A stretch of DNA of 64,000 nucleotides, taken from Selaginella moellendorffii. Its lineage: Eukaryota > Streptophyta > Lycopodiopsida > Selaginellales > Selaginellaceae. The translations under genes and the position numbers were made by a program. The stretch covers positions 1,797,149 to 1,861,148 of the forward strand of contig NW_003314281.1 of NCBI RefSeq assembly GCF_000143415.4. The letters are read 5' to 3'. Positions within the stretch are counted from its first letter, which is position 1; every line of letters begins with the position of its first letter. The notes under the pieces are model-generated. The model was not told the origin of the DNA and did not search any database. It saw only the letters and a program-made list of their open reading frames with translations. Positions 44,926 to 55,916 of this stretch are shown piece after piece.

Positions 44926-45195
44926 GTCACTTCTCTTGTTGCCACTATTAATACCTCCATGCATTTTCTCCAAGCATTACCTTCATTGCCTCTAAGTCTT
45001 ACCTTTGTTATTGCCTCCATTGTTGCCACCATACATTTACTCAAAGTGTTTCTAATGTTTCTTTCTATATTACCTTCAAGTGTTTCTATATGTTACCTCC
45101 ATACAATACCTTTGTAGTGTTGTCTCCCCAGCATTGCCTCACATATGGTCACTCACATTTCGTCCAAGTGTTGTTCCCCTAGTGTTGCCTTCAGT
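44926..45195. repeat. Degenerate low-complexity repeat
   Basis: Imperfect short units related to GTTGCCTCCATTGTTGCC recur (TTACCTTCATTGCCTCTAAG, TTACCTCCATACAATACC and so on). This is probably an old minisatellite. Confidence 0.5.
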
Positions 45196-45309
45196 ACTTG
45201 AACAAAATTGAATCTTCATCGACTTTGTTTTTCATTTTTTCTGCAACTTCCTGCACAAATCAAGCAAGCTGTATAACAATCGAGCAAACACACACCTTTC
45301 TTTTTTTGA

Positions 45310-45510
45310 GAACAAGGTTCAAAGTATTCTTGAGCTGATGTTTCTTATGGCGCTGTGAATTGCAAAATTCTGTGAATCATCAGTTTGAATGCGACTTGTG
45401 GCTAGTCCCAAGGGCATGCCTGCCTGAATGGCCTTATATTCAGCCTCTCGTGCCCAATGTAGGGTGTGCACTTGGCTGTCCATGGTGACTTTCACCTGGT
45501 TGGCTGAACT
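45310..45510 (-). pseudogene. RNase-H-like fragment of a retroelement
   Basis: The minus strand reads HWAREAEYKAIQAGMPLGLA, then RIQTDDSQNFAIHSAIRN. The W-x-x-A-x-E-A-E-Y-x-A pattern followed by T-D-x-S-Q is the middle of an RNase H fold as in plant LINE/copia elements and RVT_3 proteins. Only ~60 residues are seen, with no catalytic start, so it is an orphan fragment. Confidence 0.4.
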
Positions 45511-47512
45511 CCCTTGTGTGTATTGACACTTTGGTGGAAATCATGAGTAAGACCTCAGGTCAAGCAAGGCTACCTACTAAGTTGAAGCATATCACTAAGC
45601 AGAGGAAAAGAAACCAACAAGGATTTCCATAGTAATGGCGAGCAAACTGGAAAATGTCTAGATTGGAAAGTGAGGTGCACATGCACCTTGAGTTGTAGTC
45701 TGAAGCATCCTCTGCGGTAGACTGGGCCTAGGTTCCTTGGAATGCAACGCTGGAGACAGTGAGAGCACAGTTCAGTCCAGATCCTATTGCATGATGAGGT
45801 GTTGTCGTGGAGTCGGGTTGTTTGGGAATGCAGCCTCAATTGGGTAGTAAATCCCATCCAAGGCTAGATACTGGCAAGAGACAGATAGTAAACAAATAGT
45901 GCAAGGGAAAGATGAAAAGGACTTGAAAAGAGAGTTAAAGAGTGCTTGAAATTTCTAGGAGGTGTTATGCCTCATGTTTTAGGCATAAGTCTCTCCCTGC
46001 AATACCCTCAGTGAGGGCTTTCCAACAAGCATGTTCTTGAGTTAATCCAACCTTTGAGTATGGAGATTTATTATTTTCACTAATGAGGTTTATTAACTTA
46101 GCAAGAACTGTGAAACGACCAAGGCCTGGGGTGAGCTCCCATACATTCTGATGTACCGGAGACACCAACCAAACAAACAATAGGGATTGGGTGGCTCATG
46201 TTAAACAATAGTGCTGCCTTCTCTTGGAGCATACATCTCATCAAGGCAGCATTGCCTTCTCCTCATAAACACATGCAACAAGCAAGTGCCATTCTGAATC
46301 ATTGAGGTTAAAAATGAGATCATTGACGAAATTGACCCCAATGAGTCCATGCTCAACGTCAATGACAGGCCCACAATCTTCTGACATGCTGGAACTTGAG
46401 GATCAAACTCAAGAACAAAAGGTCAGTTTGACACTTACGAGGCCCAAATTTTGTTTGGGTAGGGTTCAAGCCCACAAGTTTTGGAACCTCCAGAAGGCAA
46501 CCACTCATTTTTGTCCACATGCCACACACCATCAACGAGTTATAGTGATTGTAGATCAAGATGGGATAGTATGCCAAGATAAGTTGTTATTAGAGCCATC
46601 TCTCATAGTCCTAATCCCTCGTATAGCAATAGAAACATAGCAAGTGATGTGAGTGACAATGATGGGTACATCACAGCTGAAGAAGGGTATTGGAAGACTT
46701 TAGAGATGATATTTTTAATCAAGATCATACCCACAACTTAGTGTGCTTTCTAATAATGCATTCTTTAATCTCATCTTTGGCAAACACAACTATCAGTTCC
46801 AAGGCTAGGGAGCATGGTGACAAAAGCTTGTAATGGGTGTTTGTCCAATATTACAAATATTCAACAACCTTCATCTAGTTTATTTCTAAAAGTGGAAGAT
46901 ATATAGTTGAAAAGTGTTTAATATGGACAAAATCATAGGCTCTCAAAGGTTCTAAAATATGTCAAACATTCCCATAGCACAAAGGGTTTTGAATAGCAAT
47001 TTCAAGCTTCTTTTTAAGCCACTTCTTCATTGGGTAGCTTTGTGGGAAGGTAATGGAGTAAGCGCATGTTGATAAAGTTGTGTAGTGGGTTAAATTTATA
47101 TTGGAGATGTCATAATTAATATAGATTGGTGACTCTAGACAATTCTGGTGAGTCCATGACAAAGTTGTGGAGTAGTGACAACCATTTGGGACTCATCTTT
47201 GCCATTGCACATAGTTAGAGCTAATGAATAAGCCAAAACAAACATTATACTTAATCCAATTACCTCCTCAATCCACTGCTTTTGGTTGCCACTAAAACCT
47301 AATCCAAAAACCAAGCAGCTAAGGAGTTCTCTCGTGTTGATCACTATTCACACTTGAAATACTTGAAACAGTGCATTTGTCCCAATGCAAGCAAGTGCTC
47401 CAATTAAAATGCCACTCATATGCAGCCATTGCCTAGCCTCCATGACCATGAAGTGATGGAATCTAGGTTGTAGTCAATCCCCCATTGCGCTTGGGTCATT
47501 GAACAAAACTTT
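45511..47512. other. Repeat-like spacer with unconvincing frames
   Basis: Frames of 66-112 codons occur at 45570-45857 (-), 45965-46180 (-), 46302-46640 (+), 46962-47162 (-) and 47135-47344 (-). None has a domain I recognise. The two minus-strand frames nearest 47300 could be further exons of the remnant to the right. Confidence 0.3.
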
Positions 47513-49330
47513 TCAGACCACCGCTGCCACATAATGCTTGATGACCTCTTCATAGTCAGTGTTGATATTCACCAGTCTTGCAGATATAAATGTGTTCAAG
47601 TGTGCAATGGCATTGTTATTTTCTAACATGTAATCTATAACCTTGCATCGATCATTTGGGTTTGTGCAAGCTGTTGTCTTACATAGTATATTCAACGCAT
47701 TCCACACCTCTGGTGTGTAAAACTTCAAGTCTTGCTTATAAACTTCTCCTCAATTGATCCTGTGATCATCCATACTAAAAACCTCTCCAACAATAATTGT
47801 AAAGGTGGCAATTGTATAACCCTTCAAATGCTGAAAATAGAAGCCACCCAATGTACATGGCCTAAGGAAAGAAAAAACAACTTTAGTGAAGATGCAATCT
47901 AAAAGCGTATACAATATTACCATATCCTTCTCTCTTTAACATAGGTTTCTCAGTTGTGTTAGCTTTTATGGGGATTGACTTTTAGCTATTATTAAGAATG
48001 ATATTTTGGGGAATCTAAAAGATGGCCTGCCTGATTGCATTTCCACATTTCCACATTTCCATCAATTGTAGTTGTCTCCCAAATCAAAGCTCCTCCAATT
48101 ACACTACCATAGACCACTTTGAAATTTGGTGTTCAGAGCTCTAGGTTGAATAAAGCTTGAAAACAAATGAATTCATTGTTCGGAGCTATTTGCCATACAA
48201 AGCCATTTTATTAGATATTTGTAGGATTGATGTAAATTGTGTAAACAAACTTACCATCACTCGAGAATCTGTCAACCATATTCAGGCTTCACAATATGGA
48301 CAAAGTATTACTTTATTGATGCATGTTCTAGATTACTGGCAATACAAAGTCTCTACCTATTCAAAAAGTGCTCTCAAATTGTCCACAAGATCCTTATTGT
48401 GAATGTAAAGTCCTACAATAAAGTAAAAATTTTATGAATTACAAATCAAAATGTTTAAACATGGCCTACCTTCTCTTATTAAACCAAGACATCACTTCTT
48501 GTAAGATTGAGGTAAACACATTTTGCAAACTCCTTTAAAAAAGTTTATGTATGCTCCCATTGCAAAATGCTTCTTTATACCCTATCTCAGCAATTGAAAC
48601 TTTAGCTAGAACAGCTTTCAAATCTTGCTAGTGAGGCATCATATGAAAATTCAAGACACATGTTGTTTTCATTTGCCAAGCGGGTCGCTTCATTGTATGC
48701 ATTGACAGCATCCATCTAACAAATTTGGTTGCCAAAGAGACTAGAAATATAAATAGGAAAAAATAAGTACTTGTTGAGTAAATACTATAAAGCTAAATTT
48801 CAAGGGCTTATTTAGAAAGAGTTTAATTGTCCAACAACTCTATTAAAGGCAGCAGGTCTTGGCTAGTCTCTGGATCAAAAGGTGATGGTGAGATTGTTTG
48901 ATTTTCTTCCACAATTAATAAACTATCCTCTACAACCATCAGTCGATCTAAAAAGATATGTCAAAGAATTAGTGCCTCATATACTCTCAAAGCATATTAC
49001 ATACAATAGCTCTGACATATATCTCAAGTGATAATGATGGCTCATAGTGTTATCTAGGCAACTCCTCTTCTTTTGTCAAACTCCTCTTCCACATCCTCTT
49101 CATTTTCACCTTCATCTTCCTCTAGTTGATATACATTACCCTCCAAAGCTGAGGACTGTTATCCACTCTAGATGCTAGTGCAACAATCAGTCATAACCAA
49201 ATGAGCCAATTCAAAAGAGAGGCACATTTTGTCCGTCTGGGGGCACCACATGTATTGCGTGCAAGTAAACATATACCTTGCAGCTGTATACCATGTGTCT
49301 TGTCGTGTGACCAGATGTGGGACCAGATGT
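47513..49330 (-). pseudogene. Unidentified multi-exon minus-strand gene remnant
   Basis: Protein-like blocks on one strand, in order: MFTCTQYMWCPQTDKMCLSF and HLVMTDCC (49290-49180); an acidic stretch LEEDEGENEEDVEEEF (49140-49080); DRLMVVEDSLLIVEENQTIS to LIELLDN (48960-48825); MDAVNAYNEATRLANENN (about 48718-48650) continuing to LQEVMSWFNKRR at a GTAGGC splice-like site (48470); and a 71-codon frame (EVWNALNILCKTTACTNPND, 47728-47513). Stops interrupt several blocks. The paired Cys in the first block could bind zinc. I do not know the family; a decayed transposon gene is plausible from the AT-rich context. Confidence 0.3.
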
Positions 49331-49333
49331 GCC

Positions 49334-49414
49334 GAAAAGGTCTCCTAGTAAATTCTGTTTCATGTTTCATCTATTAGATGAAACATGAAACAGAATTTAC
49401 TAGGAGACCTTTTC
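49334..49414. repeat. Perfect 39-bp inverted repeat with 3-nt loop
   Basis: The left arm 49334-49372 and right arm 49376-49414 are exact reverse complements, separated by ATT. The arms begin GAAAAGGTCTCC and the centre is CATCT-ATT-AGATG. Nothing else in the AT-rich region is conserved like this. It could be a small foldback element, a hairpin RNA source, or a snap-back artefact. Confidence 0.97.
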
Positions 49415-51067
49415 AACTTTATGTACCACTAAGACTGATCTATCGAGTACCTCCACCAAGAAAATGAGACTGCATTTTATTTAACTTGCAAGGAGCTGCT
49501 TGGCGTGTCTGTAAACCTGCAACGCCAACATTGAAAGGCTGCCAGCCAAGATCAACGCTTTCTGTGATCACACCCAGCGGAATCCATGCTTCCTCTTCAA
49601 CAGGCCTGCTACAACAGCTGTTAGAGTTTTAGACTGACACGAAGTATTGGGAAGTTAGCATGTACTCAGGGGAATTGGATGGACTTGGACGTGCAAATAA
49701 CGGACAAAGCTGATGCGAGACGCTTGCAGACCTTTGCAAACTTTCCATCCTCAGGAAGCGCGGTGTTCCATATAAGCGACAAGTTATTTCTTTCTTTCTT
49801 TGCAGCTCGATGACAAGGTTGCTAAATGCAGGTTTCTCTTTGCCATAGGGCAGTAACTATGTCTGTCACTCTTGTGGAACAGTGGCATACTATCTTGCTC
49901 GATCTTAGAGTAGGACTAAAAGCCCGAAGGAGGCGCCTTTCTTCTGCCCATCATTCTCAGAGTGCTCAAGAACGTGGCTCAACCAAACTGGTTCCTGGAT
50001 CGATAAGTTTTGTGTGGATGCTCGAGTTGTAGTTCGTTAACTATGACTGCTCCACTTTTGAAAGTTATGCCTGAAGTGAATATCGCAACTTCACTCTCTT
50101 TAGGCCTAGGCTGCTTCAGGTGTTGAGGGTACGTAGTTAAACTCCTCTCCAAGATGCTACCATGAGATGCGTCCATCTTACATAGGACAACGAGCAATTG
50201 GAGACACCACACTACCCGGCAGCTCCTTTTGGTTTGTGGTTTGCTTTTGCTTCAGTGTTATTAAAATCTTAAAATCACGCATCTGAAAAATCGTCTGTTA
50301 TTTCTTGAAAGCAGATAGGATGTTTTTACATAGTTTCTATTTTGGAAGTTTTAAAATACGCTGCCAAGAAGGTATAGGACTGCAATGCCAATATTGAAAG
50401 GCAACATCCAGGCCAAGATCAAAGTGGAATCCAGGCTTTATGTTCTCTGAAACGACCAATGAATGCTTGGAACGTGTCAGGAAATGGGATGAGCTTCTCA
50501 GTGATCGACCGGTTCCTCCGACCCGGCAGGAGCAGCAGTCAGAGAGGCTGGTGGATGACGCTGCAGTTCCCCAGGTAATGCCAAAGACGATGTAGCAAAG
50601 CTGCTCGTCGCTCTCGACGCCATTTCGGCGCTCATGGCCACCGCCAAACTTGTTCGCTACCCGGTTCCGCACCACCATTAGGATACACTTCGATGGCTTG
50701 ACGCTCTCGCAGATAACGCGATTTGTTCGTGGCAACCGCGGCTGTGGACATGTCTGCCAGTGCACGATAAATATCGCTCTTGTCCAAGACCTCGGCAAAC
50801 GAGCATGCTCGCGAGCCATTGCAGGGGGTGGTGCGGGCATACGGCATTCCACGGGATCGATTTCCTCGCAATTGGCCAGGAATGATCCCCCACGCAAGCA
50901 CGAGATCAAATTCGATCTGGGGAGGATTCGCTGGTGAAGATCCAATGCCTGGGCAGGGCAGCCATAGCTAGAGCCACAGAGCTCGCACAAAACGATCACT
51001 CCAATTGATCTTGGGTTTCTTTCCCGATCGCAGCTCTACCAGATCGACCCAAGAGCCCGCAAGTGCT
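49415..51067. other. Upstream region of the PPR gene with unidentified minus-strand frames
   Basis: The block 49520-49560 (AACGCCAACATTGAAAGGCT, then CAAGATCAACG) recurs diverged at 50378-50420, so part of this stretch is a duplicated segment. The minus strand has frames at 49979-50212 (77 codons), 50337-50999 (220 codons) and 50632-50901 (89 codons) that overlap in different frames. None carries a known domain. GC content rises from about 50,400. A minus-strand gene remnant is possible but not supported enough to call. Confidence 0.3.
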
Positions 51068-52600
51068 ATGGATTTCCTCAGGGGAATTCATGAAGCTCCA
51101 CAGGAATTTGATGCAATGCCAAGAAAACCTTTGGTATCTTGGAACACCATGCTTACAGTATATGCCCGTTCAGGGTATTTATCTCAAGCAAGAGCTTTGT
51201 TTGATTTAATGCCGAATCGCAACACGGTGTCGTGGAATGCAATGATATCTGCAACCCTTAACCACGGAAACTTTCAAGAAGCCAAGGACTTGTTTGATAC
51301 AATGCCTTATCAAAACGCTGTGTCGTGTAACATCATGATCGTAGCGTACACCAATGAAGGGCGTCTCGATCTCGCGGAGAAGCTCTTTGATGCGATGCCG
51401 AAGAGGAGCTTGTTGTGCTGTAACTCAATGTTAAGAGGTTTCTTGCACTGCGACATGCACGATCGAGCAATATCTCTATTCGAGACAATGCCGCTGAGAG
51501 ATCTGGTGACTTGGACGACGATGATCCATGGCTGCTCGCAAGAACAGGAGATTCACGCTTTGCTCCACGGCCTCCCAGAGCACGACATCACCTCTGCCAA
51601 TGCAGCATTGGCCGCTTTCGCCCAAAACGGGCATATGGACTCCGCAAAAGCTCTGCTCGAAAGCATGGAATCTAGAGACTTGGTATCTCTAAACACCATG
51701 CTCACAAACGAGCACCACGTCGACGCAGCAAAGCTCGCCTTCGATCGCATGCCCGAGCGAGACGTGATCACTTTCAATGCGATGATCAAACTCCACGCCC
51801 AATGTGGAGACACCGAGTCTTCCAAGTCGCTGTTTGATCGCTGTCCAAGCACAAATCTATCGTCGTGGAACTTACTGCTACAAGCCTACGTCCAAAACGG
51901 ACATATTGACGCAGGGAAGGGAGTGTTTGAAAGTATGCCCGAGCGCAGCCCCGCCTCTCACACGCTCATGGTCCAGGCATATGCCCTGGAAAGGCATATA
52001 CCAGGCGTGGAATATGCGTGGACCAGCTCACCGTCGAGTGATGTGGTTCTCACGACTGCCGTATGCTTAGCATATGCCCAAGCCGGGCATCTGGAGAAAT
52101 CGATGGCTGTGTTCCAGAGTATGCCACAGCAGCCAACCGCGGTTGCGTGGACCGCCATGCTCACGAGCCTGGCATATTCTGGGGATCGCGCCCGAGCGCT
52201 GTGGCTACTGCACGCCGTGAAGATCCAGGGGATATGCCTGGATGCGGTGGTGTTCAAGAGCGTGCTGATTGCGTGTGTTCATATTGGGGTGCTGCGGCTT
52301 GCGATTGAGCAGTTTGTGTCGATGAGCTTTGATTTTGGGCTTGGGCCTGGAAAAGAGCATTACAGGTGCGTGCTCAACATTTTGGCGAGGGTGGGTCAGC
52401 TCGAGCTTGCGGAAGATTTGATCGCCAACATGCCGTTTGAGGATGACGCGGTGGATTGGGAGGCATTGCTTGCCGCGTGCGTTGTTCATAACGATCGGCA
52501 ACGAGGGAAAAGACTTGCTGCGAAGTTTGGAAGAAGAACTACTGTTGCTCATGTTTTGCTAGCGAATTTGTGTTCAACACGGTCTTTACAGTCAACGTGA
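51068..52600 (+). CDS. Pentatricopeptide repeat (PPR) protein, PLS/E-like, intronless
   Basis: I start at ATG 51068 (MDFLRGIHEAP), giving 510 residues. The upstream in-frame TTG at 51005 is not a normal start. About a dozen PPR motifs run head to tail, with repeats such as VSWNTMLTVYARSGYLSQAR, ALFDLMPNRNTVSWNAMISA and LVTWTTMIHGC. The C-terminus reads VDWEALLAACVVHNDRQRGK and HVLLANLC, an E-type motif that stops early; no DYW deaminase follows. Such proteins bind organelle RNA and act in C-to-U editing or processing, in mitochondria or plastids. The N-terminus is short for a targeting peptide, so an upstream start or exon cannot be excluded. This is the parent of the two truncated copies at 55917 and 59528. 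Confidence 0.85.
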   Translation: MDFLRGIHEAPQEFDAMPRKPLVSWNTMLTVYARSGYLSQARALFDLMPNRNTVSWNAMISATLNHGNFQEAKDLFDTMPYQNAVSCNIMIVAYTNEGRLDLAEKLFDAMPKRSLLCCNSMLRGFLHCDMHDRAISLFETMPLRDLVTWTTMIHGCSQEQEIHALLHGLPEHDITSANAALAAFAQNGHMDSAKALLESMESRDLVSLNTMLTNEHHVDAAKLAFDRMPERDVITFNAMIKLHAQCGDTESSKSLFDRCPSTNLSSWNLLLQAYVQNGHIDAGKGVFESMPERSPASHTLMVQAYALERHIPGVEYAWTSSPSSDVVLTTAVCLAYAQAGHLEKSMAVFQSMPQQPTAVAWTAMLTSLAYSGDRARALWLLHAVKIQGICLDAVVFKSVLIACVHIGVLRLAIEQFVSMSFDFGLGPGKEHYRCVLNILARVGQLELAEDLIANMPFEDDAVDWEALLAACVVHNDRQRGKRLAAKFGRRTTVAHVLLANLCSTRSLQST

Positions 52601-53714
52601 TTGTTTGTATACACATTTCTGATGTTGCTTCTGGAAATCATCGCTCAGATAAAAGGAAATATATTTGTTTCTTTGAAAACAGAATTTCCAGCAAATCGTA
52701 GTGAACCTTCTCCAGCTAGTAGCCTCTCTTTCCATCGCAGACTTCATAGATCTGGACAGCTTCTCAAGAGCTGCTGGATACTTTTGCATGAAGGATCCAA
52801 AGGACAACCATCGGAGCCCGACGGTGGACGTATCCCTAGTCAACCAAACTCTCTTGGGGAATACCATTAAAATAGAATGCAGATCTCTATGCTATCCATT
52901 GCCACCCAAGATCTTTTGATATCACACTTCCCATTGTAAATATTACTCTTTTACTACACATGGTTCAACCACACGCCCAGGCTAGGGGAGAAGGTATGAG
53001 CGACGCTTGTCTGTTTGCGCGCCCTAGGAGGGATAAAATGTTGCTTTAGCTCAGCTCCTCCCTTAACCAGCACTGCGCAGCACCAGAGATGGGAGCTGGC
53101 ACCCCTCGAGCACGAGGATGTCGTGGTACACATGATAGCTTGATAGACCATTGAGAAATGATTTTACTTGCTTGCGCACTGGATAGACGCTGATTGCTGT
53201 GCCGAATCGATTTGCAGGTCCTATGGCTCTTCTGTGCCTAGGCCTTTGCCGACTCAGCTCAAAGCCCACTGGTCACAGCACCGCAGATGTGTGTGCTTGC
53301 ACTGGGTATACAAAGCTTGGCTCGCGATTGGATGCTGGGTAGAGGAAAGGGATTGGCCAGCTCTCTCCTGGATGCCCTGGCAGAAGTGCGTTTCTTCCAA
53401 CGCTGTATCCGTATGCTGTACTCATATACATCCCCTTTACACTAGGATGGTAAGTTTTTTACTTTCTTTACCTTGGGTGCAGAATTGGGACACTGGCTGG
53501 CCAGACTCTGATAATAGGTTTTATCTTTTGCTAATGGTGGGGTTACCCCGTATCCGACGGCGCCGATTGGCCAGATCTGGCGGCCCATAAAGTTCCGCAA
53601 TCGCTCCTTATAGTACCTTTTATTTTTGTTATGGTTGAATTTTAATTTAATTACAAAAAACGTTGTGGCTGTGCATACCCCGGGCTCAAAACTGTTCTTT
53701 TGAGCATAGAGAGG
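52601..53714. other. PPR-4CL spacer of unit 1, ~0.9 kb longer than in units 2 and 3
   Basis: The first ~48 bp match the other units until CGCTCAG (52648). Homology resumes at ATGGTTGAATTTT (53631). In units 2 and 3 only ~80 bp separate these points. The extra ~980 bp has no recognised gene. A frame at 53168-53590 (140 codons) is Cys/Trp-rich and unconvincing. Either unit 1 gained an insertion or the ancestor of units 2 and 3 had a deletion plus replacement. Confidence 0.6.
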
Positions 53715-55699
53715 ATGGCCACCAACACCCAAGAGTATATCTTTAGATCCAAGCTGCCAGATATCGAGCTTCAGAATCACTTGCCTCTCACAGAGTACCT
53801 GTTCCAGCGCCACCAGGGCAAAGCTTCGAGCCGCCCCTGCCTGATCGATGCCGAGGCGGGCAGAGTTCTCAGCTATGGCGACGTGGATCTTCTCGCGCGG
53901 CGCGTTGGCGCGGGGCTGTCGCGCCTCGGCATCCGCAAGGGCGACGTCGTCATGCTCCTCCTCCCGAATTGCGTCGAATTCGTGCTCGCGTTCCTTGGCG
54001 CGGCGAGAATCGGCGCCACCGTCACCACCGCCAATCCACTGTGCACGGCCAGCGAGATTGAGAAGCAGGCCAGCGGCTCCGGCGCCCGGATGATCGTGAC
54101 GCAGGCCGCGCAAATCGACAAGCTCGATCGCCTCCTCCACCAGGAAGATCGAGAGCGCGAAATATGTGTAATGCTGGTGAGCGATGGCTTCGATCCCATC
54201 AAGGCCGCGGCGAAGAGCGCCGATCGCTCCAATGTGATGTTCTTCGCAAGCGCGCTGCTCCAGGCCGATGAATCCGAGTGCCCGGAGGTGGAGATCGCGG
54301 CGGATGTGGACGTCGTGACGCTGCCATTCTCGTCGGGCACCACCTCGCTGCCCAAGGGCGTGGAGCTGACGCACAAGAACCTCATCACTTGTATCGCGCA
54401 GCTCGTCGATGGCGAGAACCCTAATCTCTTCCTCCATGGCAACGATCGCATGCTGTGCGTTCTTCCCCTCTTCCACATCTACTGCCTCAGCTGCGTCCTC
54501 TTCGCGTCCCTCCGCGCCGGCGCCGCGATCGTGGTCATGCGCAAGTACGAGATCGGCGCCATGCTGGGAGCGATCCAGCGCTTCCAGGTCACGGCGGCGA
54601 GCCTGGTGCCACCGATTCTCCTGGCGCTGGCCAAGAATCCCGTCGTCGGCGACTACGATCTCTCCTCGCTGCGATTCATCATGTCCGGGGCCGCGCCGCT
54701 GGGCAAGGAGCTGGAGCGAGCCATCGGCGACAAGCTCCCCAGCGCGATCATCGCTCAGGTCAGTCAGGATCCATCGATCGTGAAGATATTTCGATCGATC
54801 CATGAATATTTCGATCGATTCGTGGAGGATCCCGGGAGGATCCATGATATTAGAAGAACGAGCTTGTACTGATGGTGTGGTTTTCATCGACAGGGATACG
54901 GGATGACCGAAGCCGGCCCTCTCATCTCGATGAGCCTGGCCTTCGCCAAGACGCCATTCGCGATCAAGTCGGGCTCTTGCGGCACGATCGTACGCAACAC
55001 CGAGGCCAAGATCGTGGACACCGAGACGGGCGAGTCGCTGGCGTATGGCGTGTGTGGCGAGATTTGCCTCCGCGGTCCCCAGATCATGAAGGGCTACCTC
55101 CGCAATGTGGAAGCCACCATGGCGACCATCGACAAGGAGGGATGGCTCCACACCGGCGACGTGGGATTCATCGACCGCGACGAGGAGCTCTTCATTGTGG
55201 ATCGTGTCAAGGAGCTCATCAAGTTCAAGGGGTTCCAGGTAGAAAGAGAAGAGTTTGCTAATGAAAACTTTGGCATTCTTCGTGCATCCAGGTTGCGCCA
55301 GCGGAGATCGAAGCGCTCTTGGTCTCGCATCCACGGATCTGTGATGCTGCAGTCGTGGGGTATGTACGATTTTCTCGAAGATTATCTTCTCTGATGATGG
55401 ATGGATGTTCCAGCAAGAGCGACGAAGTGGCTGGGGAGTTGCCGGTCGCGTTCGTGGTGCGAAGCCCCGGCATTTTGCGCGTCTCGGAGGACGACGTCAA
55501 GCAATTCATTGCGAAACAGGTGAGGCGCCGCAATTTCAACATCCGTTCTTTTCCTGGGTCAGCTCATTGAAAGCTTGTCTCGAAACAGGTCGTGTTCTAC
55601 AAAAGGTTACACTCGGTCATCTTCGTGGACTCCATCCCCAAATCCGCCGCTGGAAAGATTCTGCGGAAGGTCCTCAAGAGCGTGCTCTCGACAAACTAG
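53715..55699 (+). CDS. 4-coumarate:CoA ligase-like, tandem copy 1 (557 aa, five exons)
   Basis: Exons are 53715-54758, 54894-55238, 55292-55359, 55414-55519 and 55589-55699, all with GT-AG introns of 135, 53, 54 and 69 nt. The start is ATG 53715 (MATNTQEY). Box [12 protein letters not shown] is at residues 206-216, [10 protein letters not shown] at 349-358, box II GEICLRG at 403-409, catalytic HTGD at 435-438 and the C-terminal acyl-adenylate Lys at 544 (AAGKILRK). The enzyme would form an acyl-AMP and then a CoA thioester of a hydroxycinnamate-type acid. There is no PTS1 (ends STN), so it is probably cytosolic. The pocket differs from classical 4CL: Ser259 for Asn, Met323 for Lys, Leu-Ile at 358-359 for Val-Leu. 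Copy 1 alone has Ser296. The family call is firm; the substrate is uncertain. Confidence 0.88.
54759..54893 (+). repeat. Intron 1 with GATCGATTCGTGGAGGATCC-type repeats
   Basis: This intron, and its counterparts at 58334-58497 and 61834-61976, contain variable numbers of a ~28-bp unit built on ATATTTCGATCGATTCGTGG and AGGATCC. Lengths are 135, 164 and 143 nt. It is the fastest-changing part of the otherwise very similar genes. Confidence 0.75.
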
Positions 55700-55916
55700 T
55701 TTAACATCAAGCCATGGATCGCCAGCTTTTGACTTTGCGCGGAACCAGCTCGAGCCTTTGACGTATGTTCCATTATACGAGGCTATGGTGGGCGATGAAA
55801 CAATTGACTTCACAGTGTAGGTGGCCCCTCTCCAGCAGTCAGTCCCTCACCCTATATATTGTATAACTCTCCAATCACTTCAATCAAACAAGAGCCCAGG
55901 AAGAACCTACTCACAC
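55700..55916. other. 3' flank of 4CL copy 1 up to the duplication junction
   Basis: It matches 59311-59527 and 62797-63024. In copy 3 it continues into unrelated sequence after CTCACACA, whereas here and after copy 2 it joins the middle of the PPR gene at AGCTTGTTGTGCTG. That join is the tandem-duplication junction. Confidence 0.8.

Noticed and set aside
50337-50999. 220-codon minus-strand frame upstream of the PPR gene
   Set aside because: Overlaps other frames of similar quality, has odd composition (Ser/Cys/Arg-rich) and no domain. It may hide a real remnant but cannot be supported.
53442-55334. 630-codon minus-strand frame opposite 4CL copy 1, and similar 385-codon frames opposite copies 2 and 3
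   Set aside because: They arise because the GC-rich sense codons rarely produce stops on the other strand. They are Arg/His/Glu-rich without a domain, and the sense strand has clear exons and motifs.
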